Assembly: GCF_963667685.1 (NCBI RefSeq)
Contig: NZ_OY763931.1
Span: forward strand, 682,001 to 746,000
Source of the DNA: Maridesulfovibrio sp.
GTDB taxonomy: Bacteria > Desulfobacterota > Desulfovibrionia > Desulfovibrionales > Desulfovibrionaceae
Length of the DNA stretch: 64,000 bases
Direction of reading: 5' to 3'
In this document: one piece after another, positions 50,856 through 60,724 of the stretch
How positions within the stretch are numbered: position 1 is the first letter of the stretch
How the letters are laid out: every line of letters begins with the position of its first letter
The notes under the pieces: generated by a model
What the model saw: the letters and a program-made list of their open reading frames with translations, nothing else
Told to the model about the DNA's origin: nothing
The model's database searches: none
Position numbers and translations under genes: made by a program

Positions 50856-51596
50856 TTATATCTTCCGGTAAGAGTGTCCTTCCCATATGACCCCCATGTG
50901 GTAGGCCAGAAAGCGGTCCATAACGGAAAAGCATTCCTGCCGAATCTCCGCCGGCAGCTTCAAAGTTACCCAATTCGCAGGCCCAGTGTCCTGAATCCAA
51001 GCCAGCGTCCTGACTGTTCCGGCACTGATTGTTTCCCCTTCCCGCCCATCAACACAGTCCAGACATCTGATCTGCCCTTTTTCAACATTGAAGACTACGG
51101 GACGGGAGCCAAACAAAGGTTTGCCGCATTGTGCGCAAATTGTAAAGTCAGGATTGTACCCTTGCTCAAATGCAATCTTGGCCCTGAAGAAAAGCGGAAA
51201 GAAATCATCCGGCTCAGCTTCTTCGATAACATCAAGTGTTTCGCTCAACAAATCAAAAACAGCGCGGTTGCCATCCCGCTCCAATACAGCAGATTCAATA
51301 AATTTAAAACAATTTGCAGCAAGCCCCATTTTACGGAGATTAGAACGTATCCCAGGATAACCTTTAATGAGGCTTCCTTCCTGTAACACCTGATAAGTTC
51401 CGGTTTTGTTGGTCCCGGTTTTAAAAAGAACTTGTGAAAAAGGTTCCAGACAACCGCCGAAACGTTTTCTGCTTCTGCTTCCACCAAAGGCGAACGCGTT
51501 CTGTACCCCTCTAGTGGATGAAAGAAAGCGTACCCATAGATCGTTTTCTTTAAATCGTCCGGTTTTAAGTATAATTACTTTTTCAGTCAGTTCCAT
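50856..51596 (-). CDS. recO: DNA repair protein RecO
   Basis: RecFOR-pathway mediator that loads RecA on SSB-coated DNA. 246 residues. N-terminal OB-fold (EKVIILKTGRFKENDLWVRF), helical middle part (SLIKGYPGIRSNLRKMG), and a zinc-finger-like pair CAQCGK / CLDC. The ATG at 51594-51596 gives the family start; upstream in-frame codons overlap the rodZ-like gene end. No strong ribosome site; coupling to the upstream gene (19-bp gap) is likely. Confidence 0.92.
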   Translation of the reverse strand: MELTEKVIILKTGRFKENDLWVRFLSSTRGVQNAFAFGGSRSRKRFGGCLEPFSQVLFKTGTNKTGTYQVLQEGSLIKGYPGIRSNLRKMGLAANCFKFIESAVLERDGNRAVFDLLSETLDVIEEAEPDDFFPLFFRAKIAFEQGYNPDFTICAQCGKPLFGSRPVVFNVEKGQIRCLDCVDGREGETISAGTVRTLAWIQDTGPANWVTLKLPAEIRQECFSVMDRFLAYHMGVIWEGHSYRKI

Positions 51597-51615
51597 CAGT
51601 ACTTGGAAACAACTC

Positions 51616-52473
51616 TTACTGCACTGCAGGAAATTCCAGATTCTGAACTTTTCCTTTGGTTGCTTCAAATTTAAAAGGTTTACCGTCAGAGGCGACTTCT
51701 ACACCACCGCCATTGCCGAGCTTAACCTTCAAACTTTCTTTATAAGGAAGAGAAAGGGAATCTCCTTCCTGAAGGACAAATTCTCTGGCTTCACCGTCAA
51801 CCACAGCTTCGAGCCAGCAGGCTTCACCAGGCTTGACGGTAATAACAACAATATTCTTGACCGGGGCGGCAGTAACAGTTTCTACCTGAGGTTCTGTTTC
51901 AGGTTCAGCTGTTTCTTCAACCTTTACTTCAGCTTCTTCTGCAACTTTGCCCTCTTGATCAACGGCAACTGGTTCGCTTTCAACTTCTTCGGATTTTTCT
52001 TCTACAACCGGAGCCGGAGCTTCTTCCACCACTTCTTCAACAGCAGCGACTTCGGTATTTGCAGCCTTATTTCCCGAGAAATAAGAATTATCGTGGAGAT
52101 AGTAAACTAGTCCCCCGACAACAGCGACCAGAATCAAAACCAGAAAAATTGTGACCCCGTAACCTTTTTTGGGAGTAACACTGTAATCAGGCTGGCTTAT
52201 TTCTTCTTTTTCTCTGGGGCTCTCAGTAATTCCAGAGGCCATAATTTGAGAAAAATTTTTGCCTATTTCTTCTGAATCAAGTCCAAGTGACTTGGCATAA
52301 TTTTTAATGAATCCCTTGGCATAAACTTCATGCGGAAATTCATCCCTGTCACCGTTTTCAATAGCTATAATATTGACTCGACTGACTTTTGTGATTTCCA
52401 TAATCTGTTCAACAGTCAATCCTTGCCTTTCACGCTCTTCTTTTAACAGGGAACCAAGCTCTTTCAAATCCAT
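51616..52473 (-). CDS. rodZ: RodZ-like HTH membrane protein
   Basis: 285 residues with RodZ layout: N-terminal HTH_25 domain (1-75: LGSLLKEERERQGLTVEQI), membrane helix at about 105-126 (GVTIFLVLILVAVVGGLVYYL region), a long acidic Glu/Val/Ala linker (about 138-195) and a C-terminal DUF4115 beta domain (CWLEAVVDGEAREFVLQEGD). RodZ links MreB to the cell-wall machinery and sets rod shape. GAGGA precedes the ATG. It lies between two chaperone genes and recO; no mreB is in the window. Confidence 0.9.
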   Translation of the reverse strand: MDLKELGSLLKEERERQGLTVEQIMEITKVSRVNIIAIENGDRDEFPHEVYAKGFIKNYAKSLGLDSEEIGKNFSQIMASGITESPREKEEISQPDYSVTPKKGYGVTIFLVLILVAVVGGLVYYLHDNSYFSGNKAANTEVAAVEEVVEEAPAPVVEEKSEEVESEPVAVDQEGKVAEEAEVKVEETAEPETEPQVETVTAAPVKNIVVITVKPGEACWLEAVVDGEAREFVLQEGDSLSLPYKESLKVKLGNGGGVEVASDGKPFKFEATKGKVQNLEFPAVQ

Positions 52474-52560
52474 ACGATCCTCACGGTACCATCTGGCAGT
52501 AGTTTTTTTGTTCTCAAAGACCGCGTAAACAGCGGCCTACCCGCTACAGTTCTCCCCGAA

Positions 52561-53499
52561 TTATTTATACTCAATTACAGCTTTTTCCTTCAGCTTTTTA
52601 ATAAAGTCGGAAAAAAGCTTATCCTGTTTTTTTTGATAAAGTTTATCATATAATTTTTCTTTACTGTCTTCGAATGAAACTTTTTCTGTCTTTTCGTATG
52701 AATCCAGTTTGAGCAGAGCTTTCGACTCCTGAACTTCAAACGGCTCGCTTATATCGCCTGGCTTGAGTCCATCAAGAGCATCATGCCATGTCTGGGCAAG
52801 GTCTTTCCACTTCAGAACGCCTAAATCGCCGCCGTTGCCCATTCCGGGACCGGTGGTGTATTTATCTGCAGCATCTTCGAAGGTTATATTGCCTGCTATT
52901 ATATCCTTGCGGACCTCTTCTGCAGAAGTCGTAGGCGGAAAAAGAATAAGTTTAAGGTGTACGTTTTGGGCAATGTTACCCTGTTCTGTTTTAGTGCTGT
53001 TCCAGGCCGCTTTAATTTCTTCGTCAGTAACAACAACTTTATTTTTTACTTTATATGAAAGAAGACGATGTTTGCGTATATCCTTACGTATCTTATCTTT
53101 AAACTCATCTAATGATGTCTTTTGTAATTCTAGCTGACGTTCAAATTCTGCGTCGCTCAGGTTACTTTTCTCTTTAATAGCGTTGACTTCACCTTCAACT
53201 TCCTGATCGGTAACGTCAACTTTCATTCTTTTACTTTCCTGATCAATAATAATTTCAGTTACCATACGATCAAGAATCTGTTGGCGTATTTTTTTCAACC
53301 GTTCAACTTCAACAGCCGACAAGTTCTCACCGCTAAACTGCTTCAAGATAGGAGCCATCTTGGAGTTAAGCTCGTACATAGTCACAATTTCACCGTTAAC
53401 TACAGCAACAATCCCATCAACTACTTTTTCTTCAGCATTGGAAATGGATGCAGTGCAAATGGTCATGCTGATCAGAATACCGGCAATAAAGCGTTTCAA
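52561..53499 (-). CDS. surA: SurA-like periplasmic chaperone / peptidyl-prolyl isomerase
   Basis: 312 residues. Signal peptide at 1-22 (ending SISNA), SurA N-domain (VDGIVAVVNGEIVTMYEL, ILDRMVTEIIIDQESKR), then a parvulin domain (LKLILFPPT, GGDLGVLKWKDL, LKPGDISEPFEV). One parvulin domain instead of two as in E. coli SurA. Helps fold outer-membrane proteins. The start is TTG with AGGAGA seven bases upstream. The gene symbol is by best analogy. Confidence 0.85.
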   Translation of the reverse strand: MKRFIAGILISMTICTASISNAEEKVVDGIVAVVNGEIVTMYELNSKMAPILKQFSGENLSAVEVERLKKIRQQILDRMVTEIIIDQESKRMKVDVTDQEVEGEVNAIKEKSNLSDAEFERQLELQKTSLDEFKDKIRKDIRKHRLLSYKVKNKVVVTDEEIKAAWNSTKTEQGNIAQNVHLKLILFPPTTSAEEVRKDIIAGNITFEDAADKYTTGPGMGNGGDLGVLKWKDLAQTWHDALDGLKPGDISEPFEVQESKALLKLDSYEKTEKVSFEDSKEKLYDKLYQKKQDKLFSDFIKKLKEKAVIEYK

Positions 53500-53562
53500 T
53501 TCAATATCTCCTGAAATATAAACAGCCGGAGCAAACCGACTTTATCTTCATATAAGTTTGTT

Positions 53563-53581
53563 TTCGCCGAAATCAGGCGAA
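53563..53581 (-). other. Intercistronic hairpin between the two chaperone genes
   Basis: TTCGCC/GGCGAA (53563-53568 with 53576-53581), no U-run on either strand. Possibly an mRNA stability or processing element. Confidence 0.35.
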
Positions 53582-53629
53582 CTTCATATATTCCTACGAC
53601 TAACTAAACTCTTTCACAGAACTATGCAA

Positions 53630-54592
53630 CTATTCAGCTTTTACGTCTTCCGCGTACTTGTCAGTCTGCTCAGTTTTCTCCGCTTCAGGGAGCAGGTCCT
53701 TGCTTATCTTAATATTTGAAGTTGCCATTTTTTTTTGCAGCCATGCTTCAAATTTCTCTTGCAGTTTTTTCTCCAGAAGCACTTTTTCCACCATTGGATA
53801 AGCCTGCAACGGAGTCAGCAGGGTTGCTTGTTTCTTATCCTTAATAATCAGGCAAAAAACTTCTTTTTGCTGAGTGATTACAGAACTGGCTTCACCAATC
53901 TGCAAATTTTCCACAAACGGTTTCCAGCCTGCCGGAACCTGTCCGCTCCTGATCCAGATTTCCTGAACGGAAACTTGACGCAATTTAGCAGAGATCTCTG
54001 CCGGAGTAAGACCTTCGCGGAAAAGTTCAACACCTTTCAGAACCAGATCCTTGCTTAATCCTTTAACCATTACAAAACGATATCCTGCGGGCATATAGAA
54101 ATCTGAAAGATGGGTGCGGTAATACTGCTCCGCTTCCTTGTAATCAATTTTAATTTCCGGGCGCAGAATATCACTGTAAAATTTATTCATGGCGAGCTGA
54201 TATTTAAGTTGCGAACGCCATGCATTAATATCTATGTATTCCTCAATAAGAATTTGTTCAAAAGAATCATCAGGGTAATCGGAACGGACTTCATTTTCCG
54301 CTTCCTTCAATTCTTTATCAGTGACGGAAATACCCCTCTGTCCTAATTCCTGCGAGACAAGTTCTTGTACAATAAGGTCACCAAGGATTTGACCGTATTC
54401 GTCACGGACCTGTTCAACGGAAGGAACAAAACCTCCGTTGCCTTCGTGGGTCAGGTCGTATTTGTATTCAAGCTGAGTGAGGTATATCGGGGTCCCGTTA
54501 ACACGGGCAACAACTCCCGGATCTTCACTTTCAGTCTGGCATCCGCTTAAAAGCAAACCCGCTAGTAGTAGTGAAACAATTTTTTTTTTCAT
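53630..54592 (-). CDS. Parvulin-type foldase lipoprotein (SurA/PrsA-like)
   Basis: 320 residues. Lipobox LLLSGC with Cys18. The mature part has a SurA-like N-domain (VVARVNGTPIYLTQLEYKY, LIVQELVSQELGQRGISVTDKEL split across helices) and a PPIC-like region (YRFVMVKGLSKDLVLKGVEL, IWIRSGQVPAGWKPFVENL). It ends in a charged tail. The active-site residues of the PPIase domain look degenerate, so a pure chaperone role is possible. Weak ribosome site. Between mfd and the SurA-like gene. Confidence 0.83.
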   Translation of the reverse strand: MKKKIVSLLLAGLLLSGCQTESEDPGVVARVNGTPIYLTQLEYKYDLTHEGNGGFVPSVEQVRDEYGQILGDLIVQELVSQELGQRGISVTDKELKEAENEVRSDYPDDSFEQILIEEYIDINAWRSQLKYQLAMNKFYSDILRPEIKIDYKEAEQYYRTHLSDFYMPAGYRFVMVKGLSKDLVLKGVELFREGLTPAEISAKLRQVSVQEIWIRSGQVPAGWKPFVENLQIGEASSVITQQKEVFCLIIKDKKQATLLTPLQAYPMVEKVLLEKKLQEKFEAWLQKKMATSNIKISKDLLPEAEKTEQTDKYAEDVKAE

Positions 54593-54624
54593 AAAAATCC
54601 CGAATGAATAGTTAGATCACAAAG

Positions 54625-57600
54625 TTAAAGTAGTGGTTCAAGCTTTTTACATACAGAATCAAGACCTTGTGAAACAGGAATATCTTGGTCAAACCGTATT
54701 TCAAGGGCAGAAGGCGGCTTAAGTTTGGCTTTCTCACCCTGTTCGCCAATCCAGGATATGAGCTTTGCAGGATCAACCGGATTGTTATTTTCATGCCATG
54801 TCAGGATTACCCGTGTCGGGAAAAGATCTGCCCGCACAACACCCAAACGGGCCAGAGTCCGTTTAAGATAGAGAACAGCAAGGAAGTTTTCCACCTCTTC
54901 CGGGAAATGTCCGAAACGGTCCTTGATCTCGGCTGCGAGTTCTTCGATTCCGGCCTCGGTATCAGCGGATGAAAGAGCCCTGTAATAGCGTAATCTTTCC
55001 CGTGCATCAGGTACATAATCTTCCGGCAGATGGGCTTTAAACACAAAATTCATTTCAGGATCGCTATGTACTTTTGAGTCGTCACCTTTAATTCTGCGTA
55101 CTTCTTCGTCCAGCATTTCAAGAAATAGATCAAGTCCGACTTTGGCCATCTGCCCTGACTGAACTTCCCCGAGAATATTACCGGCCCCACGCAGGCGCAG
55201 GTCCTCCATGGCAACTTTGAATCCGGCACCGAGGTAATCGAGTTGCAGAATGATCTGCATTCTTCGCTTGGCTTTTTCGGAAAGGGAATCCAGAGAGGAA
55301 ACTACAAAATATGCGTATGCCTGACGGGTGCTTCGACCTACCCTTCCGCGCAACTGGTAAAGCTGTCCAAGACCGAACATCTGGGCCTGATCGACTATCA
55401 GAGTATTCGCGTTGGGGAAATCAAGACCGGATTCAATAATTGCGGTAGCCACTAGAATATCCAGTTCCTTGTGCCAGAACTTGTGAATAGTCTCCTCAAG
55501 ACTTTTTTCCGTCATCTGTCCGTGTGCCATGCCGACTTTCGCATCAGGGGCAAGTTTTTGAACAAACTCGACAACCCGCTCAAGACCCTGAACCCGGTTA
55601 TGAACCCAGAAAATCTGTCCGCCGCGTTCTAGCTCCCGGGCGACTATGGATGCAAGCATAGCCTCTTCCCGTTCAATAAGTGCAGTCTCAACCGGCTTAC
55701 GGTCTATGGGAGGAGTTTCAATTGTGCTCAGGCTGCGAACTCCGGAGAGGGACAGCTGAAGCGTGCGCGGAATAGGAGTTGCTGTTAAAGTCAGCGCATC
55801 AATGTTTTTGCGCATTTCTTTAATGCGCTCCTTATGGCGGACACCGAAACGCTGTTCTTCATCAAGTATAAGCAGACCGAGATTAGGTGCTTCAACATCT
55901 TTGGAAAGAACCCTGTGGGTTCCGATCAAAATATCAAGACTGCCGGAAGCCATTTCTTCCAGCACCCTTTTTTGGCGTGATTTAGTCACAAAACGGCTGA
56001 GCATGCCCACGCTGACCGGGAAACCTTCCATACGCTGTACGAAGGTCTGGTAATGCTGTTCGGCCAGAACTGTTGTAGGGCAAAGCAGGACAACCTGCTT
56101 TCCGTCCAGCACTGCTCTGAAAGCAGCCCGCAGCGCGACTTCTGTTTTACCGAAGCCGACATCTCCGCAAACAAGGCGGTCCATGGGTTCCGGGCTTTCC
56201 ATATCACGGAAAACGTCCTGAATGGCTTTTTCCTGATCCGGAGTTTCTTCAAAACCGAATGTTGATTCAAATTCCCAGTACATCTCGTCAAGCGGGCCGT
56301 AAGCATAACCTTTGGCAATTTTGCGGTAGGCATACATCTCGACCAGCTCTCCGGCGATCTTTTCAATTGCCTTACGCGCCTTTTCCCGTGTTTTGGCCCA
56401 GCGTGCGCCCCCGAGTTTATCAAGAACAGGACATGCCCCTTCCGGGCCTTTAAATTTCTGGACAAGATTCAAACGGTCGACGGGAACGTAAAGTTTGTCT
56501 TCGGAATCAAAAAAAAGCAGCAGGTAATCGTTGGAAACATCACCAACATTCATATGATGCAATCCACCGAAACGGGAAAGACCGTAATCCCGGTGTACCA
56601 AGAGATCATCAAGCAGCAGGTCTTCATAGCTTGTCATGCCCTCAAAGGCTTTATCCCTGCTGCGGGTTCCCTTTGCGGCTTGCGGCTGAATAACCTCTTC
56701 GCCAAGAATGACAGTCTGGTTCCACTCCAGCTCCATTCCTTGCCGCAAAGGAGAGACCAGAGCGTAAATACCCTTATTTAATGGAGAGTATTCCGTCATA
56801 ATGGTCAGCTGTTCCGGCTCAATAAGTGAAAGGAATTTTTTGCGTGATCGTTCAGTACGAAAACTGAGAACTGTTTGAAAACGTTCAGTCTTCCATTCTT
56901 TAAGGGCCGTAACTAAAGCAGCCCATGGCCGTTTTATCTGTTCGGGCTTCCAAAAAATATCCGTAAACGCCGAGAGGGAACGCTCTGAAAGATCAATTCC
57001 GTCCTTTTCCCTGCCGATCACCAGATCTTCAAAAACCATTTGCCGTTCTTCACGCCATGTGGACCGGGCTTTTTCTTCATTCCAGCAGATTACATGCATC
57101 GGCCATTTGCAGCCATTGTGCGCGGCCTTGTCATGGAGAAAAGATTTCCAGCTGTATTCCTGATCCTGCAATTTAGAACGAAGGTTGGAAGCAGATGAGA
57201 GAACATAAACAGATTTATTTGGAAAAAAATCTTTGAGATCAGCGGCTTCAGGATAAAATAATCCAGGCCAGATCATGCCGTCAGCGTTTCCGGCTTTTTC
57301 AATTAAACGGGTATACCCTTCCGCAGAGATTTCACCTGTCTTTTTAAGCTGGGTCCAAAATTCTTCAGCTTCATCAATATAATTTCCGGTCAGCATAGCC
57401 GGTGCGACAGGCAGAAGGGTCACTTCATCAAGATCTGCTTTTGATCTTTGCGTTGCAGGATCAAAAACTCGGATTTCTTCAAGAATATCTCCAAAAAATT
57501 CAAGCCGTACCGGATAATCATACCCCGGAGCATATATATCCAAAATATCCCCGCGCATGGACATTTCGCCATACCCGGAAACCAGTTTTGTTCTGGTATA

Positions 57601-58074
57601 CCCCCAGGTTACAGCTTGCTCCATGAGCAGTTCAGGGTCCATATCCTCGCCTTTTGCAAGCACGATATAGTTATTTTCCAGAACTGAAGGGGAAGGCCAT
57701 TTCGGAAGCAGGTTATCGGCAGTCATCAGCACGGACTGTCTTCCGCCTCTGGTCAATGCATGCAGTGCGGCCCAGCGCTCCGCCCAGTCTGCTGCAACAG
57801 GATTTTTGCTCAAATGCGGAGGCAGGAAAACCCAATCTCTTTCCCACGAAGGAATAACTTTTCCTTTGTGTTCAAGATCATTGCGGCTGAAAAGAGTTAA
57901 CAGGGCTTTCAACTCTGAATATTCACGTGCTCCGGGTGCAACGAGCACCACTGATTCACCCCGCGAATGCAGGTTGTGTGCAGTATAGGCCTGTGTTCCG
58001 TGGCCGCTTTTAAAAATACGTATGTTATCGCCGCTTCCGGAAGCAAAAGCGGACAGCTGGGAAGGTAAAGACAA
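54625..58074 (-). CDS. mfd: Transcription-repair coupling factor
   Basis: 1149 residues. Displaces stalled RNA polymerase and recruits UvrA. N-terminal UvrB-like region, the RNA-polymerase-interacting domain (DLLVHRDYGLSRFGG), and a RecG-like helicase: P-loop GDVGFGKTEVALRA, LILDEEQRFGV, TLTATPIPRTLQLSLSG, QLRGRVGRS and the C-terminal TRCF domain. The start is TTG (58072-58074) with GGAG five bases upstream. First gene of a run mfd - two foldases - rodZ - recO. Confidence 0.97.
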   Translation of the reverse strand: MSLPSQLSAFASGSGDNIRIFKSGHGTQAYTAHNLHSRGESVVLVAPGAREYSELKALLTLFSRNDLEHKGKVIPSWERDWVFLPPHLSKNPVAADWAERWAALHALTRGGRQSVLMTADNLLPKWPSPSVLENNYIVLAKGEDMDPELLMEQAVTWGYTRTKLVSGYGEMSMRGDILDIYAPGYDYPVRLEFFGDILEEIRVFDPATQRSKADLDEVTLLPVAPAMLTGNYIDEAEEFWTQLKKTGEISAEGYTRLIEKAGNADGMIWPGLFYPEAADLKDFFPNKSVYVLSSASNLRSKLQDQEYSWKSFLHDKAAHNGCKWPMHVICWNEEKARSTWREERQMVFEDLVIGREKDGIDLSERSLSAFTDIFWKPEQIKRPWAALVTALKEWKTERFQTVLSFRTERSRKKFLSLIEPEQLTIMTEYSPLNKGIYALVSPLRQGMELEWNQTVILGEEVIQPQAAKGTRSRDKAFEGMTSYEDLLLDDLLVHRDYGLSRFGGLHHMNVGDVSNDYLLLFFDSEDKLYVPVDRLNLVQKFKGPEGACPVLDKLGGARWAKTREKARKAIEKIAGELVEMYAYRKIAKGYAYGPLDEMYWEFESTFGFEETPDQEKAIQDVFRDMESPEPMDRLVCGDVGFGKTEVALRAAFRAVLDGKQVVLLCPTTVLAEQHYQTFVQRMEGFPVSVGMLSRFVTKSRQKRVLEEMASGSLDILIGTHRVLSKDVEAPNLGLLILDEEQRFGVRHKERIKEMRKNIDALTLTATPIPRTLQLSLSGVRSLSTIETPPIDRKPVETALIEREEAMLASIVARELERGGQIFWVHNRVQGLERVVEFVQKLAPDAKVGMAHGQMTEKSLEETIHKFWHKELDILVATAIIESGLDFPNANTLIVDQAQMFGLGQLYQLRGRVGRSTRQAYAYFVVSSLDSLSEKAKRRMQIILQLDYLGAGFKVAMEDLRLRGAGNILGEVQSGQMAKVGLDLFLEMLDEEVRRIKGDDSKVHSDPEMNFVFKAHLPEDYVPDARERLRYYRALSSADTEAGIEELAAEIKDRFGHFPEEVENFLAVLYLKRTLARLGVVRADLFPTRVILTWHENNNPVDPAKLISWIGEQGEKAKLKPPSALEIRFDQDIPVSQGLDSVCKKLEPLL

Positions 58075-58101
58075 ATTATCTCCGGGAATTTATCAAAATT
58101 A

Positions 58102-58133
58102 AAGTCGCCCCCCGCTTTTGCGGAGGACGACTT
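58102..58133 (-). terminator. cheW terminator
   Basis: A 14-bp imperfect stem (58102-58115 with 58120-58133, AAGTCG...CGC/GCG...CGACTT, TTTT/AAAA loop) is followed on the minus strand by TTAATTTTG. It lies between cheW and mfd. Confidence 0.6.
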
Positions 58134-58242
58134 GTTTTTGCAAAGAAATTGCGCTGATGTCCAGTCTTAAAACAACCATCACGGGCAAGGTATCTCAGAA
58201 TTATTCTAGGAACCTTCAAGAGACCTATGAATTTCCTGTTTT

Positions 58243-58722
58243 TTATACCTGTGCCAATTGTTCCTGTTCTTCGCCGGAAAGGAGCCTGTTGAGATCAAGC
58301 AGGATTAGCAGTCTGTCTTCAAGCTTACCTACTCCGCTGATATACTCCGATTCAAGACCGGAAACAACCGGCGGCGGTGGTTCAACGGTAGATGCTGGAA
58401 TTCTCAGAACTTCAGAAACTGAATCTACTACGAACCCTACTATCATATCATTAATTTCAATAACTATGATTCTTGTATGCTGGTCATGATCCCGTGTCTG
58501 GAGACCGAACTTGCTTCTCAGATCGATAATGGGAATAACTTTACCACGAAGGTTAATTACGCCCTCGACGAATTGCGGCGCTCTAGGAACCTTGGTAATC
58601 TCCATGGTTCGGATAATCTCTTGAACCTTAAGAATATCAACACCGAATTCCTCTTCGCCAATACTGAAGGTAACCAGCTGAATCAATTCCGCATCGAGCG
58701 CAATTTTCTTACCTTCTTCCAT
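58243..58722 (-). CDS. cheW: Chemotaxis coupling protein CheW
   Basis: Links receptors to CheA. 159 residues of CheW fold: LVTFSIGEEEFGVDI, VQEIIRTMEITKVP, VEGVINLRGKVIPIIDLR and VDSVSEVLRIP are classic. GGGGGA lies before the ATG. It stands alone; cheR of this window is 39 kb away and no cheA is nearby, so which array it serves is open. Confidence 0.95.
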   Translation of the reverse strand: MEEGKKIALDAELIQLVTFSIGEEEFGVDILKVQEIIRTMEITKVPRAPQFVEGVINLRGKVIPIIDLRSKFGLQTRDHDQHTRIIVIEINDMIVGFVVDSVSEVLRIPASTVEPPPPVVSGLESEYISGVGKLEDRLLILLDLNRLLSGEEQEQLAQV

Positions 58723-58892
58723 ATTTATCCCCCTGTGAGTATTTTACAGTGGATGACCAGAGATTTGATCAAATTTAGTTTATCAGAACACAATAAGGTT
58801 CACAATTAATTCTACAATATTATTCATCAGGAACATTTGCAAGCTAATCCTGAAATTATAAATTATTAACTACATTTTTCTTGCAACAGAAA

Positions 58893-58921
58893 TTGACTAG
58901 CCGCATTTTAATGACTATCAC
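58893..58921 (+). promoter_or_regulatory. Putative sigma-70 promoter
   Basis: TTGACT (58893-58898), 17-bp spacer, TATCAC (58916-58921), 47 bp before the small gene at 58968. Confidence 0.4.
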
Positions 58922-58967
58922 TATTTTTTGAAAGCAAAAAGCGAAGCTCAGGAGGGTATGAACTCGC

Positions 58968-59183
58968 ATGGCTCAGTTTTCCCCGACAGAAAGTATTACA
59001 CTTGAAGATCAAATTAAATCATTAGCAAACGACGAACTGCTCGACTTTTGGGAAGAAACCCAGTTTCTAGCCAAAATGCTGGAGCAGGATAACCAAGAAG
59101 ATATTCAATACAGCCCGGAGTATGAAAGACTGATCCTGCAGGAATTGCAGCTGAGGTCTTCCATGAAAACTTTGGATCGCTAA
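58968..59183 (+). CDS. Small hypothetical protein
   Basis: 71 residues, acidic, helical, no membrane segment, not recognised. AGGAGG lies upstream with rather long spacing (13 bases). A nearer ATG at 58958 is in another frame and gives only a short peptide. Its own promoter and a very strong terminator support a real gene. The sequence DELLDFWEETQFLAKMLEQ looks like an amphipathic helix for protein contact. Confidence 0.65.
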   Translation: MAQFSPTESITLEDQIKSLANDELLDFWEETQFLAKMLEQDNQEDIQYSPEYERLILQELQLRSSMKTLDR

Positions 59184-59218
59184 AGAATAAAGCCCGCCGA
59201 AAGGCGGGCTTTATTCTT
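59183..59218. terminator. Bidirectional terminator with GAAA tetraloop
   Basis: Perfect 16-bp stem AAGAATAAAGCCCGCC (59183-59198) with its complement at 59203-59218. The A/T-rich base of the stem works in both directions. It overlaps the stop codon of the small gene and faces the ugd end. Confidence 0.88.
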
Positions 59219-59229
59219 GTAATTTACTT

Positions 59230-60576
59230 TTACTTATCGCCCAGTTCAGGACGGCGTCCTACACTGAAATAAGCAAACCCGTTACTTCCGAGGAACGCAG
59301 GGTCATACAGGTTTCTACCGTCAAAAATGAGCGGAGCCTGCAAAGCTTCTTTAACCCGGTCAAAATCGGGGTTTCTAAACTGGTTCCAGTCGGTGACTAC
59401 AGCCAGAGCATCGGCACCATCAAGGACGTTATACTGATTGTGGACAATTTCCACCAGATCATTATCACGCAGAATTTCAGCTGCTTTTTCATGGGCAACA
59501 GGGTCGAATGCCTTAATTTTCATACCGGCTGAAGTAAGCTCTTCAATGATGGAAAGTGCGGATGATTCTCGCATATCATCGGTATTAGCTTTGAAGGCAA
59601 GCCCCCACAAAGCAAGGGTTTTGCCCTTAACTCCACCCTGCGGGGCAAAGTAGTCCAGAATTTTTCCGGAAAGCATTTTTTTCTGGCGGTTGTTCACGGA
59701 GTCAACAGCTTCGATGAGTTCCGGCTGTGCTCCCACTTCTTTAGCGGTGTTGATCAGGGCTTTTACATCCTTGGGGAAACATGATCCACCGTAACCCACG
59801 CCGGGGTAAATAAAGTAATAACCGATGCGGTGATCGGAACCGATACCGAGGCGAACCTCACGTACATTCGCGCCGACCTTTTCGCAGATTCCGGCCATTT
59901 CATTTATAAATGAAATTTTGGTTGCCAGCATGCAGTTTGCAGCATACTTGGTCATTTCCGCACTTCTGGTTCCCATAAAAATCAATTTTTCACGGCTGCG
60001 GGCATAAGGAGCGTAAAGGGTTTCAAATTGTTTGCGGGTTTCTTCGTTTTCAGTACCGACAACAACCCGGTCCGGCTTCATGAAGTCGCTTACAGCATCC
60101 CCTTCCTTGAGAAATTCAGGGTTGGATGCAACATCAAAAGCAATATCAAGACCGCGTTTATCAAGCTCTTCTTTAATGGTAGCACGGACCTTATCAGCAG
60201 TTCCCACAGGAACTGTGGACTTATCAACAATAATTTTAGGCTCGGTCATATTCTGTCCGACCTGACGTGCAACTGTTTCAACGTAGCTGAGATCGCAGCT
60301 TCCGTCAGCTCCGCAAGGCGTGCCTACGCAGATAAAGACCATTTTGGCTTTTTTAAGCCCTTCTTTGAGATCGGTAGTAAAGAAAAGTCTTTCATCTTCA
60401 TAATTGCGCTTAACAAGCACATCAAGGCCGGGTTCGAAAATATGAACTTTACCCTGCTTCAGGGTCTCAACAACATCAGGATTAACATCCACGCACCATA
60501 CGTGGTTACCCATTTCAGCAAAACACGCGGCGCTGACCAGACCAACATATCCGGTCCCTACAATACAAATGTTCAT
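59230..60576 (-). CDS. ugd: UDP-glucose 6-dehydrogenase
   Basis: Oxidises UDP-glucose twice to UDP-glucuronate using NAD, for surface polysaccharide or LPS. 448 residues. N-terminal NAD motif GTGYVGLVSAACFAEMG, VDVNPDVVE, and the catalytic cysteine in GVGYGGSCFPKDVKAL, then ALWGLAFKANTDDMRES. A weak ribosome site. Not linked to other sugar genes here, though the glycosyltransferases at 15-18 kb might use related sugars. Confidence 0.96.
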   Translation of the reverse strand: MNICIVGTGYVGLVSAACFAEMGNHVWCVDVNPDVVETLKQGKVHIFEPGLDVLVKRNYEDERLFFTTDLKEGLKKAKMVFICVGTPCGADGSCDLSYVETVARQVGQNMTEPKIIVDKSTVPVGTADKVRATIKEELDKRGLDIAFDVASNPEFLKEGDAVSDFMKPDRVVVGTENEETRKQFETLYAPYARSREKLIFMGTRSAEMTKYAANCMLATKISFINEMAGICEKVGANVREVRLGIGSDHRIGYYFIYPGVGYGGSCFPKDVKALINTAKEVGAQPELIEAVDSVNNRQKKMLSGKILDYFAPQGGVKGKTLALWGLAFKANTDDMRESSALSIIEELTSAGMKIKAFDPVAHEKAAEILRDNDLVEIVHNQYNVLDGADALAVVTDWNQFRNPDFDRVKEALQAPLIFDGRNLYDPAFLGSNGFAYFSVGRRPELGDK

Positions 60577-60724
60577 TTGTCGCTCTCTCGTAATTTATGG
60601 CGTTTTAAATTTTATTATTAGCTGGCATAATATATGTTGCCGTGCTGACGTTTAATTGATCCTAGAGCGGATAACGTCAATATGTTTTTCATGTCAACTC
60701 TAATCAGTTACAAAGATATGACGG

